From Prado023 sp963747335 (GTDB taxonomy: Bacteria; Actinomycetota; Actinomycetes; S36-B12; CAIYMF01): 64,000 nt of DNA. The translations under genes and the position numbers were made by a program. The first letter of the stretch is position 1. Each line of letters begins with the position of its first letter. Of this stretch, positions 33,373 through 42,227 are shown piece by piece. The notes beneath the pieces are model-generated. The model did not search any database and was not told the DNA's origin. It saw only the letters and a program-made list of their open reading frames with translations. The DNA lies in contig CAVVEV010000002.1 of NCBI GenBank assembly GCA_963747335.1, forward strand, positions 124,001 through 188,000. The letters are read 5' to 3'.

Positions 33373-34756
33373 GTGGACTCTCCCGGTCGTGCCGCGCCTC
33401 CGCCGGGAGTGGCAGTGGATCCCGTGACCCACGAGGTGACCTTCCGGGTCGACATGGATGCCCGCTGCACCCCGCTGCGCGTGTGGTACCACCTGCGCGA
33501 CCACGGCGCGGACCCATCGTTCCGCCTCGAGGGTGACCAATGGGTGGCGCGCATCCCCCGGCCCCCAGTCGATCGGCTCGAGTACCTGCTCGTCCTGGCG
33601 TGGCCCGACGGGAGCGAGTCGATGGTCACCGACCCCGCGAACCCGCACCGGGTCAGGTCGGTGTTCGGGGACAAGTCCGTCGTCGAGTTCCCGGGCTATG
33701 CCCGGCCGTGGTGGCTGTCGGTGGCCGACGCGGCGGACGCCCAGGCCCGCCGGGACGCCGAGGCCGATGCCGCGGCCGCCCGACGCGCCGCGACGACGGG
33801 GCGTCCACGGCCGCACCCGCTGCACGGCCCGCGGACGGCCGTGCCCGGCCTGGTCCCGGTGTCCCGGCCGTCGACACTGCCCGAGACGATCCCCGATCCC
33901 GAGGATCAGGTTCTCGGCGAGGGTGTGGCCTCGGTGCACGTCCGTACCCCGCTGCGCCGCGGCGACGAGCGGATCCGGCGATCGCCCGCAGCACGGGGTC
34001 ACCCGGCCGGCTCCCTGGTCGCCGATCCCGGGACGGCCGAGGTGGTGGACCCGGATGCCGCCGTGGCCGTGGTCGGACAGCTCCATGTGCCCGCGGACTC
34101 CGCGCCCGACGAGCCCCTGCCGCTCCTGGTCGTCCACGACGGGCCCGAGTACGCCGACCTCGCCCAGTTCCTGCGCTATGTCACGACCCTGGCGCGCATC
34201 GAACCCTCCCTGCGGTGCCGTGTCCTGCTGCTGGAACCGATCGACCGCGACCGCAGCTACTCGGCCTCGCCCGCCTACGCCCGGGCCCTGGTCACCCGGA
34301 TGCTGCCCAAGGTCAGCGACGCGGTCGCGAACGAGGGTCGACCAGTGGGCGTGGGGGCGAGCCTGGGCGGCCTGGCGATGCTGCACGCGGCCACCAGCTA
34401 CCCGCGGAACCTTCGCGGGGGTGTTCAGCCAGTCCGGCTCGTTCTTCCGGCCTCGCACCGACGGGATGGAGCGCGGGTACCGGCACTACAGCCGGATCGT
34501 GCGGTTCGTCGACGACCTCGACGCCGCACCCGAACGCCTGGCGGACCTGCACGTGACGATGACGTGCGGGACGGGCGAGGAGAACCTGGCGAACAACCGC
34601 TCGCTGGCACGACGCCTGACCCGGCACGGGGTGCCCACCCAGCTCATCGAGAACCCGGACGGGCACAACTACACGGGTTGGCGCGACTGCCTGGACCCCG
34701 GATTGCGGCTTCTGCTGCGCACGGCGTGGAATCGCCACGCAACGGCCGCACCCTGA
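33373..34756 (+). pseudogene. Enterochelin esterase-like alpha/beta hydrolase, frameshifted
   Basis: About 460 residues after correction. The N-terminal part (to ~130) is a beta-sandwich-like CBM48/Fes-N-type domain (VTFRVDMDARCTPLRVWYHL). The hydrolase part has PLLVVHDGPEYADL and the nucleophile elbow GVGASLGGLAML. Just after it, an extra A at 34408-34409 shifts the frame; the correct continuation is the next frame (TFAGVFSQSGSFFRPR), ending with the catalytic His region ENPDGHNYTGWRDCL at 34756. The GTG at 33373 has TAGCAT 6 nt upstream (leaderless). Either decayed or a sequence error. Confidence 0.82.
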
Positions 34757-34778
34757 CCCAGCGCTGGCTCGCCGCTGC

Positions 34779-34821
34779 TGTGTCATCGATCCTGCACTTG
34801 GATGGTCGGATCGATGACACA
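34779..34821. repeat. Palindromic element 3
   Basis: Perfect 14-bp inverted repeat TGTGTCATCGATCC / GGATCGATGACACA with a 15-bp loop, sitting 22 bp after the frameshifted esterase and 60 bp before the next gene. The outer arms match palindrome 2. It may be a terminator for the esterase or a member of a dispersed palindrome family. Confidence 0.75.
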
Positions 34822-34882
34822 ACACCTCAACGGCGTGGGGCCGGACGGGCAACACCCCGGACTGAGGCGACAGACTGCGCGC

Positions 34883-35626
34883 ATGCGGCGCGATGAGTGG
34901 CAGGTCTGGTCCCCCACGATCGGGACCTCGGGTCACGTCGTGGCCTACGGGCACTGGGGCACGCCGGTGCTGTACTTCCCCTGCGAGGGCGGCAGTGCCT
35001 ACGACATGGAGGACCACGGGATCATCCACGTCCTGGCGCCGGCGATCGAGGCCGGGCGGATCAAGGTCTACGCCGTGGACGCCAACGATCACGCGTCCTG
35101 GTCCAACACCTCGATCCCCAGCGAGGAGCGCGCACGCAGGCACGACGCCTACCACGCCTGGATCACCGACCAGGTGGCTGCGGCGATCCACAACGACTGC
35201 GGCGGGTGGGTGCCCATCGTGACCGCGGGCGCGAGCATGGGCGCCTTCCACGCGGTGAACCTCGCGCTGCGCCGGGCCGACCTGTTCCCGCACGCGGTCG
35301 GGATGTCGGGCAACTACGACCCGGGCAGCTGGCATGCCTGGGGCGAGATGGGCGACGCGCTGTACTTCAACAACCCGGCGGCCTACGTGCCCAACCTCTA
35401 CGGAGACCACCTCGACTGGCTGCGCAGCCGGGTGTTCATCCAGCTCGTGGTCGGGTCCGGCGCCTTCGAGGAGCACCCGACACGGGCGCTGCCCTCGTCG
35501 TGGGCGCTGGCCCACGCCCTCTGGGCCAAGGGGATCCCGTGCGACCTCGACGTCTGGGGCACCGACACCCCGCACGACTGGCCGTCCTGGCAGGGGATGG
35601 CCGTCAAGCACCTCGCCTCACTCTGA
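34883..35626 (+). CDS. Esterase-like alpha/beta hydrolase (esterase D / putative esterase type)
   Basis: 247 residues, a compact hydrolase without a signal peptide. The nucleophile motif is GASMGAFHAVNLAL (G-A-S-M-G) near residue 117, the oxyanion region is YFPCEGGSAYDMED, and the late His is in DTPHDWPSWQGM. The frame opens upstream at 34802 but that part lies within palindrome 3, so the ATG at 34883 (MRRDEWQVWSP) is preferred; CAGACT precedes it at 6 nt. It is followed by an ATP-grasp gene 50 bp on. Substrate unknown. Confidence 0.85.
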   Translation: MRRDEWQVWSPTIGTSGHVVAYGHWGTPVLYFPCEGGSAYDMEDHGIIHVLAPAIEAGRIKVYAVDANDHASWSNTSIPSEERARRHDAYHAWITDQVAAAIHNDCGGWVPIVTAGASMGAFHAVNLALRRADLFPHAVGMSGNYDPGSWHAWGEMGDALYFNNPAAYVPNLYGDHLDWLRSRVFIQLVVGSGAFEEHPTRALPSSWALAHALWAKGIPCDLDVWGTDTPHDWPSWQGMAVKHLASL

Positions 35627-35676
35627 CCCAAGTCCCGCCCACGACCGACACCCATACGACCCACTCGGAGGACACG

Positions 35677-36966
35677 ATGGACGCCACGACCCGCTCGCAC
35701 CTCGTGGGGCTGCTCCTGGGCACCGAGAACGACTGGCCGGTGGCCTTCGAGTCCCTGGTGCGCGCCCTCGGCCCGATCCCCGACGCCCACGGGACCACGC
35801 ACGTGATCGAGACCGAGCGCACCACGATCGAGCCGTTCAACCTGCGCGACAAGCCCCGCCAGGAGCTGGTCATCGACCGGCTGGCCTACTGGTACTACGT
35901 GCCCCGCGAGTGGCTGAAGAAGGTCGCTCTCATGGACGACGTGTACCTGCTCAACAGCCCGTTCACGTTCCAGTCGATGGAGAAGCACTCGGCCTACTGC
36001 GCGATGATGCGCCTCGGGATGAAGATCCCCGAGACCGTCCTCGTGCCGTACAAGAACCCGCTCGACCACGCCAAGTACGCCTACACCGCCGAGCGCTACA
36101 ACCGACCGTTCGACCTGGCTGCGCTGGCCGAGCCGGTGGGCTACCCCATGTACATGAAGCCCTTCGACGGCGGGGGCTGGCGCGGGGTGTCGCGCATCGA
36201 CTCGCAGGCCGACCTGTTCCGCGCCTACGACGACTCCGGTGAGATGCTGATGCACCTGCAGGCCGCCGAGGACCATGACGTGTTCGCCCGAGCGCTGTCG
36301 ATCGGGCCCGAGACGATGGTCATGCACTTCCTGCCCGACCAGCCGATGCACGCCCGCTACGCCGTGGACCACGACTTCCTGTCCCCGCAGGCCGGCGACG
36401 AGTGCATCACGATCAACCGGACCGTGAACGCCTTCTTCAAGTGGGAGTTCAACTCCTGCGAGATGCTGGTCAAGCGCGGCACGGACGGCCAGCCCGATCA
36501 GGTGTACCCGATCGACTACGCCAACGCCTGCCCCGACGTCGCGGTCACCTCACTGCACTACTACTTCCCGTGGGCGATGAAGGCGCTCGTGAAGTGGAGC
36601 GCCTACTGTCTGGTGACTGAACGGCCCACCACGGTGGACATGCAGTCCTCCCAGTACAACGCGATCGCCGACCGCGACGACCTGACCTACGAGGAGAAGC
36701 TGACGGCCTACCGCAGGATCTCCGACGAGTACTTCGAGACCGACCGGTACTACGACTGGTGCGACTCCCGGTTGCGCAACTTCGACCAGATCGCCCTGGA
36801 GTGGTTCAGCGGACCCGAGATGGACGCCGTGATCGTCGACACCGTCCGTGCGACGTTCCCGCCGCACGAGTACGACCACTTCATCGAGCACTACCGCGGC
36901 CTGATCGCCCTCTGGTGCCGTGACGAGGCCGCTCGCCTCAGCAGCGCGCAGTTCGTGCACCCCTGA
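35677..36966 (+). CDS. ATP-grasp fold protein of unknown function
   Basis: 429 residues. The middle region looks like an ATP-grasp domain: YPMYMKPFDGGGWRGVSRI (the P-x-x-KP-x-xGGGxxGV nucleotide loop, about residue 165), an acidic/metal region and YPIDYANACPDVA (Asp/Asn metal ligands). Such proteins join a carboxylate to an amine or thiol using ATP. No family name is certain. Shine-Dalgarno CGGAGG lies 5 nt before the ATG. It sits between an esterase and an RpiB-like gene, forming a small module with a likely shared substrate. Confidence 0.8.
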   Translation: MDATTRSHLVGLLLGTENDWPVAFESLVRALGPIPDAHGTTHVIETERTTIEPFNLRDKPRQELVIDRLAYWYYVPREWLKKVALMDDVYLLNSPFTFQSMEKHSAYCAMMRLGMKIPETVLVPYKNPLDHAKYAYTAERYNRPFDLAALAEPVGYPMYMKPFDGGGWRGVSRIDSQADLFRAYDDSGEMLMHLQAAEDHDVFARALSIGPETMVMHFLPDQPMHARYAVDHDFLSPQAGDECITINRTVNAFFKWEFNSCEMLVKRGTDGQPDQVYPIDYANACPDVAVTSLHYYFPWAMKALVKWSAYCLVTERPTTVDMQSSQYNAIADRDDLTYEEKLTAYRRISDEYFETDRYYDWCDSRLRNFDQIALEWFSGPEMDAVIVDTVRATFPPHEYDHFIEHYRGLIALWCRDEAARLSSAQFVHP

Positions 36967-37003
36967 GCACCCACAGCACGACCGATCGAGCGAGGAGCCC
37001 ACG

Positions 37004-37468
37004 ATGAGGATCGCCGTCGCCAGTGACCACGCAGGATTCGCGCTCAAGGAGGAGATCAAGGCGGTCCTGGCCGGCCAGGGCCACGAGGTCGTCGACTTCG
37101 GTGCACCCGGTGAGGACGCCATCGACCTGCCCGACACGGTCTACCCGGCGGCGCTGGCCGTCGGCGCCGGGACGGTGGAACGCGGCATCTTCGTCGACGG
37201 TGTCGGGTACGGCAGCGCGATGATCGCCAACCGGGTCGCCGGTGTCTATGCCGCGGTCTGCCAGGATCCGTTCTGCGCCGGCCTGGCCCGCTCGCACTCC
37301 GACACGAACGTCCTGTGCCTGGGTGGCAAGATCATCGGCTCTGCCCTGGCCCACGAGATCGTGCGGGTGTGGATGGCCACGGACTTCCTCGACGAGGAGA
37401 AGTACCGCCGGCGGGTGGCCAAGGTCCGCGAGATCACCGAGCGCCACCTGCGCCCGCTGCCGATCTGA
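37004..37468 (+). CDS. RpiB/LacA/LacB family sugar-phosphate isomerase-like protein
   Basis: 154 residues, the usual RpiB length. The start MRIAVASDHAGFALKEEIK and GHEVVDFGA, SHSDTNVLCLGGKIIG and the C-terminal HEIVRVWMATDF follow the family. But the active-site loop that in E. coli RpiB is CGTGIG, and in mycobacteria GGSGNGE with a catalytic Glu, reads DGVGYGSAMIANR here: neither the Cys nor that Glu is present. So activity as ribose-5-phosphate isomerase is doubtful. GAGGAG lies 6 nt before the ATG. Last gene of the esterase/ATP-grasp group. Confidence 0.85.
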   Translation: MRIAVASDHAGFALKEEIKAVLAGQGHEVVDFGAPGEDAIDLPDTVYPAALAVGAGTVERGIFVDGVGYGSAMIANRVAGVYAAVCQDPFCAGLARSHSDTNVLCLGGKIIGSALAHEIVRVWMATDFLDEEKYRRRVAKVREITERHLRPLPI

Positions 37469-37488
37469 CCTGTGCTGCCCGATCTGCC

Positions 37489-37503
37489 GAGCGGGGCCCG
37501 CTC
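37489..37503. terminator. Hairpin between convergent genes
   Basis: GAGCGGGGCCCGCTC folds into a short GC-rich hairpin between the stop of the RpiB-like gene and the end of the convergent GH13 gene. No U run, so the call is tentative. Confidence 0.4.
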
Positions 37504-37519
37504 TGCCGCGCGCATCCGG

Positions 37520-39085
37520 CTACTGGACCCGCTTGTACGACGAGTAGCCGCCCTCGGGGTGGATCTCGGGGGCCAGGACGAGGTACCCGTCAGGCGGGAG
37601 GGTGACCCGGATCAGCCCGTTGGTCAGGCGCAGGTCAGCCTCGCCGAGCAGGTCGAGCATCCAGAACGGGTTCATCAGCTTCGAGTTCGGCATCTGCACC
37701 CACTCGGTGACCTCGTCCTCCGAGGGGTTGGCCAGGACGAACACCGAGTCTGCGATCCGGTCGGTGTAGCGCTCGTAGCCGATCAGCCGGTCGGTGGTCA
37801 GCGTGCGGAACTGCCCCACCCGTAGGGCCCGGTGCGACTGGTGCAGATCGATGAGCGTGCGCGTCCAGGCCAGGGTTGGGTTGTCTGGCGTGACGAGGTC
37901 CCAGCGCATGGGCGCCCGCATCTGCGGATCCTCGCCGCCGGGCATGCCGACCTCGCAGCCGTAGTACAGGTTGGGCGCCCCGGGCAGCGTGAACTGGAGC
38001 ACCTGTGCCATCCGCCGGGCGCCCGGGTCGGGCACCGTCGTGGCCAGCCGCGCGGTGTCGTGGTTCTCCAGGAAGATCCAGGACTTGAGGATGTGCTCGT
38101 AGTCGGCCTCGCAGATCAGGCGATCGATCATCCGCAGCGCGTGCTGGGGAGCCATCCGGTGGTTGGCCGTCTCCAGCACGATCTCGCGCAGGGCGAAGTT
38201 CATCACCGCGTCCACCGACGGGAACCACTCGCTCGGGTAGGTCGCGATCTCGCCCACGACCAGAGACCCGGGCTTCTCCGCGTGCGCGGCGTTCGTGAGC
38301 TCCTCGAGGTAGCGGAACCCGGTGTCGACAGCGACGTCCAAACGCCACCCGTCGGTGCCGTCGCGCAGGTAGCTGCGCACGATCGAGTCATGCCCGGCGT
38401 AGACGTACTCCCGGACCGCCGGGTTCTCCATCACCAGCTCGGGCAGGTTCTCGGCCAGCCACCAGGTGCGCACGCCGCCGGGAAACTGCTCACCGAACTC
38501 GAACCAGTCCCGGTACGGGCCGTCCGGGTCGGACTCGGCGCTGCGGAAGAACTCCGAGTTGCGGCCCATGTGGTTGAACACCCCGTCGAGGACCAGCCTC
38601 ATCCCCAGTCCGTGGAGGGTGTCGGCCAGGTCGATGACGTCCTGGCGGGTGCCGAAGTGGGGCGCCACCTGCGCGTAGTCCAGGGCGTCGTAGCTGTGGT
38701 TGGTGTACGCCAGATGGATCGGGTTCAGGTACAGCACGTCCGCGCCGAGGCCGTGGATGTGGTCCAGCCTGCTGCGCGTGCTCGCGAGGTCCCCACCCCA
38801 GAAGTCGATCTCGTGGCTCCACATCTTCGCGTCCTCGAGGTACACGCCCCGGGTGGGCACCTCGTCCCAGGCCCGCAGCTGCTTGGGTGCGGGGTACAGA
38901 TGACGCTTGCCCTCGGGGTCCGCGGGCGGGGCGAACCGGTCGACGAGCACCTGGTACACCACCGCGCCATTGCGCCAGTCGGCTTCGCGGCGCTCGAACA
39001 CACCGGCCAGCTGCCGGTCGGCCCAGTTGGAGAAGTCCACCCCGTCTCCGGGACCGAACGTGGGCTCGCGTGGGGTGCGCGTCAT
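37520..39085 (-). CDS. Glycoside hydrolase family 13 protein (cyclomaltodextrinase/neopullulanase-like)
   Basis: 521 residues, cytosolic. GH13 regions: LVLDGVFNHMG (I), GWRLDVAVD (nucleophile Asp, II), VVGEIATYPSEW (acid/base Glu, III) and FLENHDTARLA (Asp, IV). All catalytic carboxylates are present. A C-terminal beta domain (GYERYTDRIADSVFVLANP) is visible. There is no N-terminal CBM34, unlike typical neopullulanases. The ATG at 39085 has GGAGGAG 4 nt upstream. Acts on alpha-1,4/1,6 glucans; with glgC/glgA and the other GH13 it fits an alpha-glucan cycle. Confidence 0.9.
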   Translation of the reverse strand: MTRTPREPTFGPGDGVDFSNWADRQLAGVFERREADWRNGAVVYQVLVDRFAPPADPEGKRHLYPAPKQLRAWDEVPTRGVYLEDAKMWSHEIDFWGGDLASTRSRLDHIHGLGADVLYLNPIHLAYTNHSYDALDYAQVAPHFGTRQDVIDLADTLHGLGMRLVLDGVFNHMGRNSEFFRSAESDPDGPYRDWFEFGEQFPGGVRTWWLAENLPELVMENPAVREYVYAGHDSIVRSYLRDGTDGWRLDVAVDTGFRYLEELTNAAHAEKPGSLVVGEIATYPSEWFPSVDAVMNFALREIVLETANHRMAPQHALRMIDRLICEADYEHILKSWIFLENHDTARLATTVPDPGARRMAQVLQFTLPGAPNLYYGCEVGMPGGEDPQMRAPMRWDLVTPDNPTLAWTRTLIDLHQSHRALRVGQFRTLTTDRLIGYERYTDRIADSVFVLANPSEDEVTEWVQMPNSKLMNPFWMLDLLGEADLRLTNGLIRVTLPPDGYLVLAPEIHPEGGYSSYKRVQ

Positions 39086-39123
39086 CAGACTCCTCCGGCG
39101 GTGCGGGAACTCGCCTCAGGACG

Positions 39124-41193
39124 CTACTCCGGGGGCGCCGCTGAGTCAGCCGGAGCCGCATCGGCGGTCCGGACGACGCCACCCCGGGCCAGCTCCGCGG
39201 CGGTGAGGCCGTCGAGATCCATCGAGTCCGTGTCCTGGCCCCACCGGGCGAACTGGGCCTTCACCGCGTCGCGGGCGTTGGCGAACCTGGAGGCCACCAT
39301 CCGCCGTGCCGCCCACTCACGCTCGTTGTCGCGCAGGGCCGCCTCGATGCGCTCGGCCTGCTCGTCGGTCGCGGGAAGGACGTAAGCCCGCTGCACGGCC
39401 TCGCGCAGCTCGATCCGGTAGTCGTGACCCAGGCGGACGAACTGCCCAGGCTTGGAGTTCATGCCGTTCTTGAGGTCGATCAGCGTGATGATGAACGTGA
39501 TGACCGGCCGGAATGCCGTCTCTCGGGGGACGCCGGGAGGCCGGGTCTCCGGAGGGCCCATCCACCAGGGCGCACGCACCAGGGCGGCGTAGTCGAACTT
39601 GTTGATCGGGTCGTCGTGATGGACGACCATCACATGCCGCGCAGACTCGGGGAGATCGGCGATCTCGCTGGACTGCGAGACCAGCCCGATCAGGCCCTCG
39701 GGGTCGATCACCGGCTTCTCGGAGAACCATCGGTCCCACAGCGAGGTGCGGAACGGTGTGCCCAGGTAGAGGCCCCGCTCGAGGCCGAGCTCGTCGAAGC
39801 GGTGCGTGCCCGTCGCGGCAACGTCGAGGGCCACCTCCGCGCCGAGGCTCTCGCCGAACTGGAACAACCGCGGGCGGCTGCCCTCGGGCATCGCCGCGAT
39901 CCGGTCGCGGATGCCGGCCAGGATGAGCTCCTGCTGGGCCTCACCCTCGAGGGTCTCCTTGAGGGCCAGCGCGCTGGGCACCAGGGCGTACTGCGGGACC
40001 AGGATGGCGCAGTCCCCGCGGGTCAGGTACTCCACAGCCTCGGCGAACGAGTAGTTGACGTAGCCGACGCCCGTGGGCGCGGCGACCACGATGACCGAGC
40101 GCTCGAACCCGCCCAGGCGCTCCAGCTCCGCCAGGGCGATCTTCGCCCGCTCCTGCGCGCTCGTGGCGCTGCCGTACCCGGCCACGGCCCGGACCGGCGC
40201 CTTCGCGGGCTCGCCCATCACCTCGGTGATCTGCTCAGGGGTCAGGGCCATCAGCACGAACCGTCGGCCCTCCTTGCCGATCGCGTCGAATGCCACGACG
40301 CTGTTGGGCCCGGCGGTGACATGCGGATTGGTGGGCGCGTCGGGGTAGGCGGGCTCGACGATGTCGTCGGCGCGCATCACGTGCCAGCGGACCCGGTTGA
40401 GCGCGACTGCCCCGACCACGCCCAGCACCGAGGCGGCGGCCACATGGCCGACCAGCGGGGTCACCGGGTTGGCCGGACGTCCCATGAGCTTCGAGACGAG
40501 GATCGGTGTCCCCTCGGCGATGCCGAACTGCACCCCTGCCAGGGCGACGAGCCCGCCGGTGACGGCCCCACCGACGGCCACCGAGCGCCCCAGGTTCCTC
40601 GGCGTCGGGGTGGTCTGCACGGCCCTGCGTTCGACCGGCCTGCCCTCACCGTGCTTGCGCGCGCGCACGCTGCGCCTGCTGACCGTCACAGCGCCTGTCG
40701 CGGCGCCCAGAGCCCCGGCGACCACCAGGTTCACGGGCAGCGCACGAGAGCCGACGACACGGTCGAGGATCCGATCCGAGCCCAGCACCAGCGCACCGGC
40801 AACGGCTCCGGCCATCGTGACGCGGGCCACCGACTGGATGCTCGCCAGGGGCAGGGGGACGCTGTTGTCGTCCGGGACCGCGGCGACCACCGCCGCGCCG
40901 ACCGCGGCGACGATCGCCGAGGCGGCCAGTGCGATGTTCTCGGGGTCCCCCTCGCGACGGTTGGTCACGATGACCTCCGCCACCGCCTCCGCGGTGGAGA
41001 GGCCCAGGGCGGAGAAGCCCAGGGCGTAGGCGGCCGTGGCGCCGGTGACCATGGCCTGGTCAGTCGTGGAGCGGGGCAGCAGGCCGCGGGCGAAGGAGGG
41101 ACCGATGCTGGCCACGGCAGTCGCCACGCCGGTGCGCAGGGCGAGGTAGCGACGCTCCCGGACGAACGTCCAGGCGGGCTTGACCTCAACCAT
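39124..41193 (-). CDS. Membrane-associated alpha/beta hydrolase (PF10081/DUF2319 type)
   Basis: 689 residues. The N-terminal half (about 1-290) has seven or so hydrophobic segments; the C-terminal half is an alpha/beta hydrolase with the nucleophile elbow FGESLGAEVAL (GESLG), VIVVAAPTGVGYVNYS and a late His region HVMVVHHDDPINKFDY. Mycobacterial and other actinobacterial members are annotated as membrane hydrolases of unknown substrate. Shine-Dalgarno AGGAGG lies 8 nt before the ATG. Divergence from neighbours is clear, with no operon partner. Confidence 0.88.
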   Translation of the reverse strand: MVEVKPAWTFVRERRYLALRTGVATAVASIGPSFARGLLPRSTTDQAMVTGATAAYALGFSALGLSTAEAVAEVIVTNRREGDPENIALAASAIVAAVGAAVVAAVPDDNSVPLPLASIQSVARVTMAGAVAGALVLGSDRILDRVVGSRALPVNLVVAGALGAATGAVTVSRRSVRARKHGEGRPVERRAVQTTPTPRNLGRSVAVGGAVTGGLVALAGVQFGIAEGTPILVSKLMGRPANPVTPLVGHVAAASVLGVVGAVALNRVRWHVMRADDIVEPAYPDAPTNPHVTAGPNSVVAFDAIGKEGRRFVLMALTPEQITEVMGEPAKAPVRAVAGYGSATSAQERAKIALAELERLGGFERSVIVVAAPTGVGYVNYSFAEAVEYLTRGDCAILVPQYALVPSALALKETLEGEAQQELILAGIRDRIAAMPEGSRPRLFQFGESLGAEVALDVAATGTHRFDELGLERGLYLGTPFRTSLWDRWFSEKPVIDPEGLIGLVSQSSEIADLPESARHVMVVHHDDPINKFDYAALVRAPWWMGPPETRPPGVPRETAFRPVITFIITLIDLKNGMNSKPGQFVRLGHDYRIELREAVQRAYVLPATDEQAERIEAALRDNEREWAARRMVASRFANARDAVKAQFARWGQDTDSMDLDGLTAAELARGGVVRTADAAPADSAAPPE

Positions 41194-41329
41194 CTTCTGG
41201 ACCTCCTGGGCGCAGCGGGTTCGGGCGTGGCCATGCTAGGCCACCACCGCCGCCTCAGGCGGCGCGCCGCCCGGCGTCCGGGGTGCGCATCACGGTCCTT
41301 CAGGTCGTGCCCGCCATCGCCCACGGCGT

Positions 41330-42055
41330 TCAGGCAGTGACCACCATCGCCACGGCGATGTACTGCACCAGGTAGGCCGCGATCGTGAAGGCGTGGAAGA
41401 GCTCATGGAAGCCGAACCACTCGGGATGCGGGTTCGGCTTCTTGCGGGCATAGATCACCCCACCGATCGAGTACAGGACGCCACCGATGGCCAGCAGCAC
41501 GACCGTGGCCGCACCGAGGTCGCGGTAGAAGGCCGGGAGGAAGAAGATCGCGACCCAGCCCAGGGCGAGGTAGGAACCCGTCACGAGCCATCGCGGCGCC
41601 GAGGTCCAGGCGACTCGGACGATCAGCCCGACGAGGGCTATCCCCCAGACCAGCCCCAGGATCGTCCAGCGCAGCGTGGCCGACGGGAGTGCAGCAGCGA
41701 ATGGGGTGTACGAGCCGGCGATGAACAGGTAGATGTTGGCGTGGTCGAGCTTGTGCAGGAAGTCGTTGACCCGCGCAGATCCGGCGCCCAGGTGGTAGGC
41801 GGCACTGACCCCGAAGAGCAGCACGGTCGTCAGGACGTACACCGCAACCGCGGCGCGCAGACCCGCCGTCGGTGTGACCACCAGCAGGACCAGACCGAGG
41901 ACGAAGGCCAGCGGGGCGGCGCCGAAGTGCAGCCAGCCGCGCAGCCGGGGCTTGAGCGCCGCGACCCCATGGACGTGCAGATCTCCGACGGGAGGAACAA
42001 CCACCGGATCCGGGTCCACCGGCCCAGTGTGGACGCCCGGGGCCCCACCAGTCAT
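41330..42055 (-). CDS. Hemolysin III / PAQR family membrane protein
   Basis: 241 residues with about seven helices. The family motifs are HFGAAPLAFVLG (with conserved His), SAAYHLGAG and LDHANIYLFIAGSYTPF near the first third, and the C-terminal GFHELFHAFTIAAYLVQYIAV with two His that probably bind zinc. Bacterial members are not proven haemolysins; a zinc-dependent hydrolase role in the membrane is likely. The N-terminal 35 residues are Pro-rich and cytosolic. It precedes the GC-dense repeat protein below in opposite genomic neighbourhood. Confidence 0.92.
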   Translation of the reverse strand: MTGGAPGVHTGPVDPDPVVVPPVGDLHVHGVAALKPRLRGWLHFGAAPLAFVLGLVLLVVTPTAGLRAAVAVYVLTTVLLFGVSAAYHLGAGSARVNDFLHKLDHANIYLFIAGSYTPFAAALPSATLRWTILGLVWGIALVGLIVRVAWTSAPRWLVTGSYLALGWVAIFFLPAFYRDLGAATVVLLAIGGVLYSIGGVIYARKKPNPHPEWFGFHELFHAFTIAAYLVQYIAVAMVVTA

Positions 42056-42227
42056 CGCGAACTCCTCCCCCGGCGCCGCCGGGCTTCGTCAGGCCCACCA
42101 GCGTAAGTTACGGTCGCGTAGGTTCCCAAATCGACTGCGCCCACACGCGCACGTGGTGGGCGCAGCCTCCACGTGGCAACGCCCACCGACTCGGTCAGAT
42201 CCACGGCTCGGGGAACTGGACCGGCGC

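Noticed and set aside
32887..34458. Minus-strand 523-residue open frame over the esterase
   Set aside because: It runs through tandem repeats and palindromes and is antisense to a recognisable hydrolase domain.
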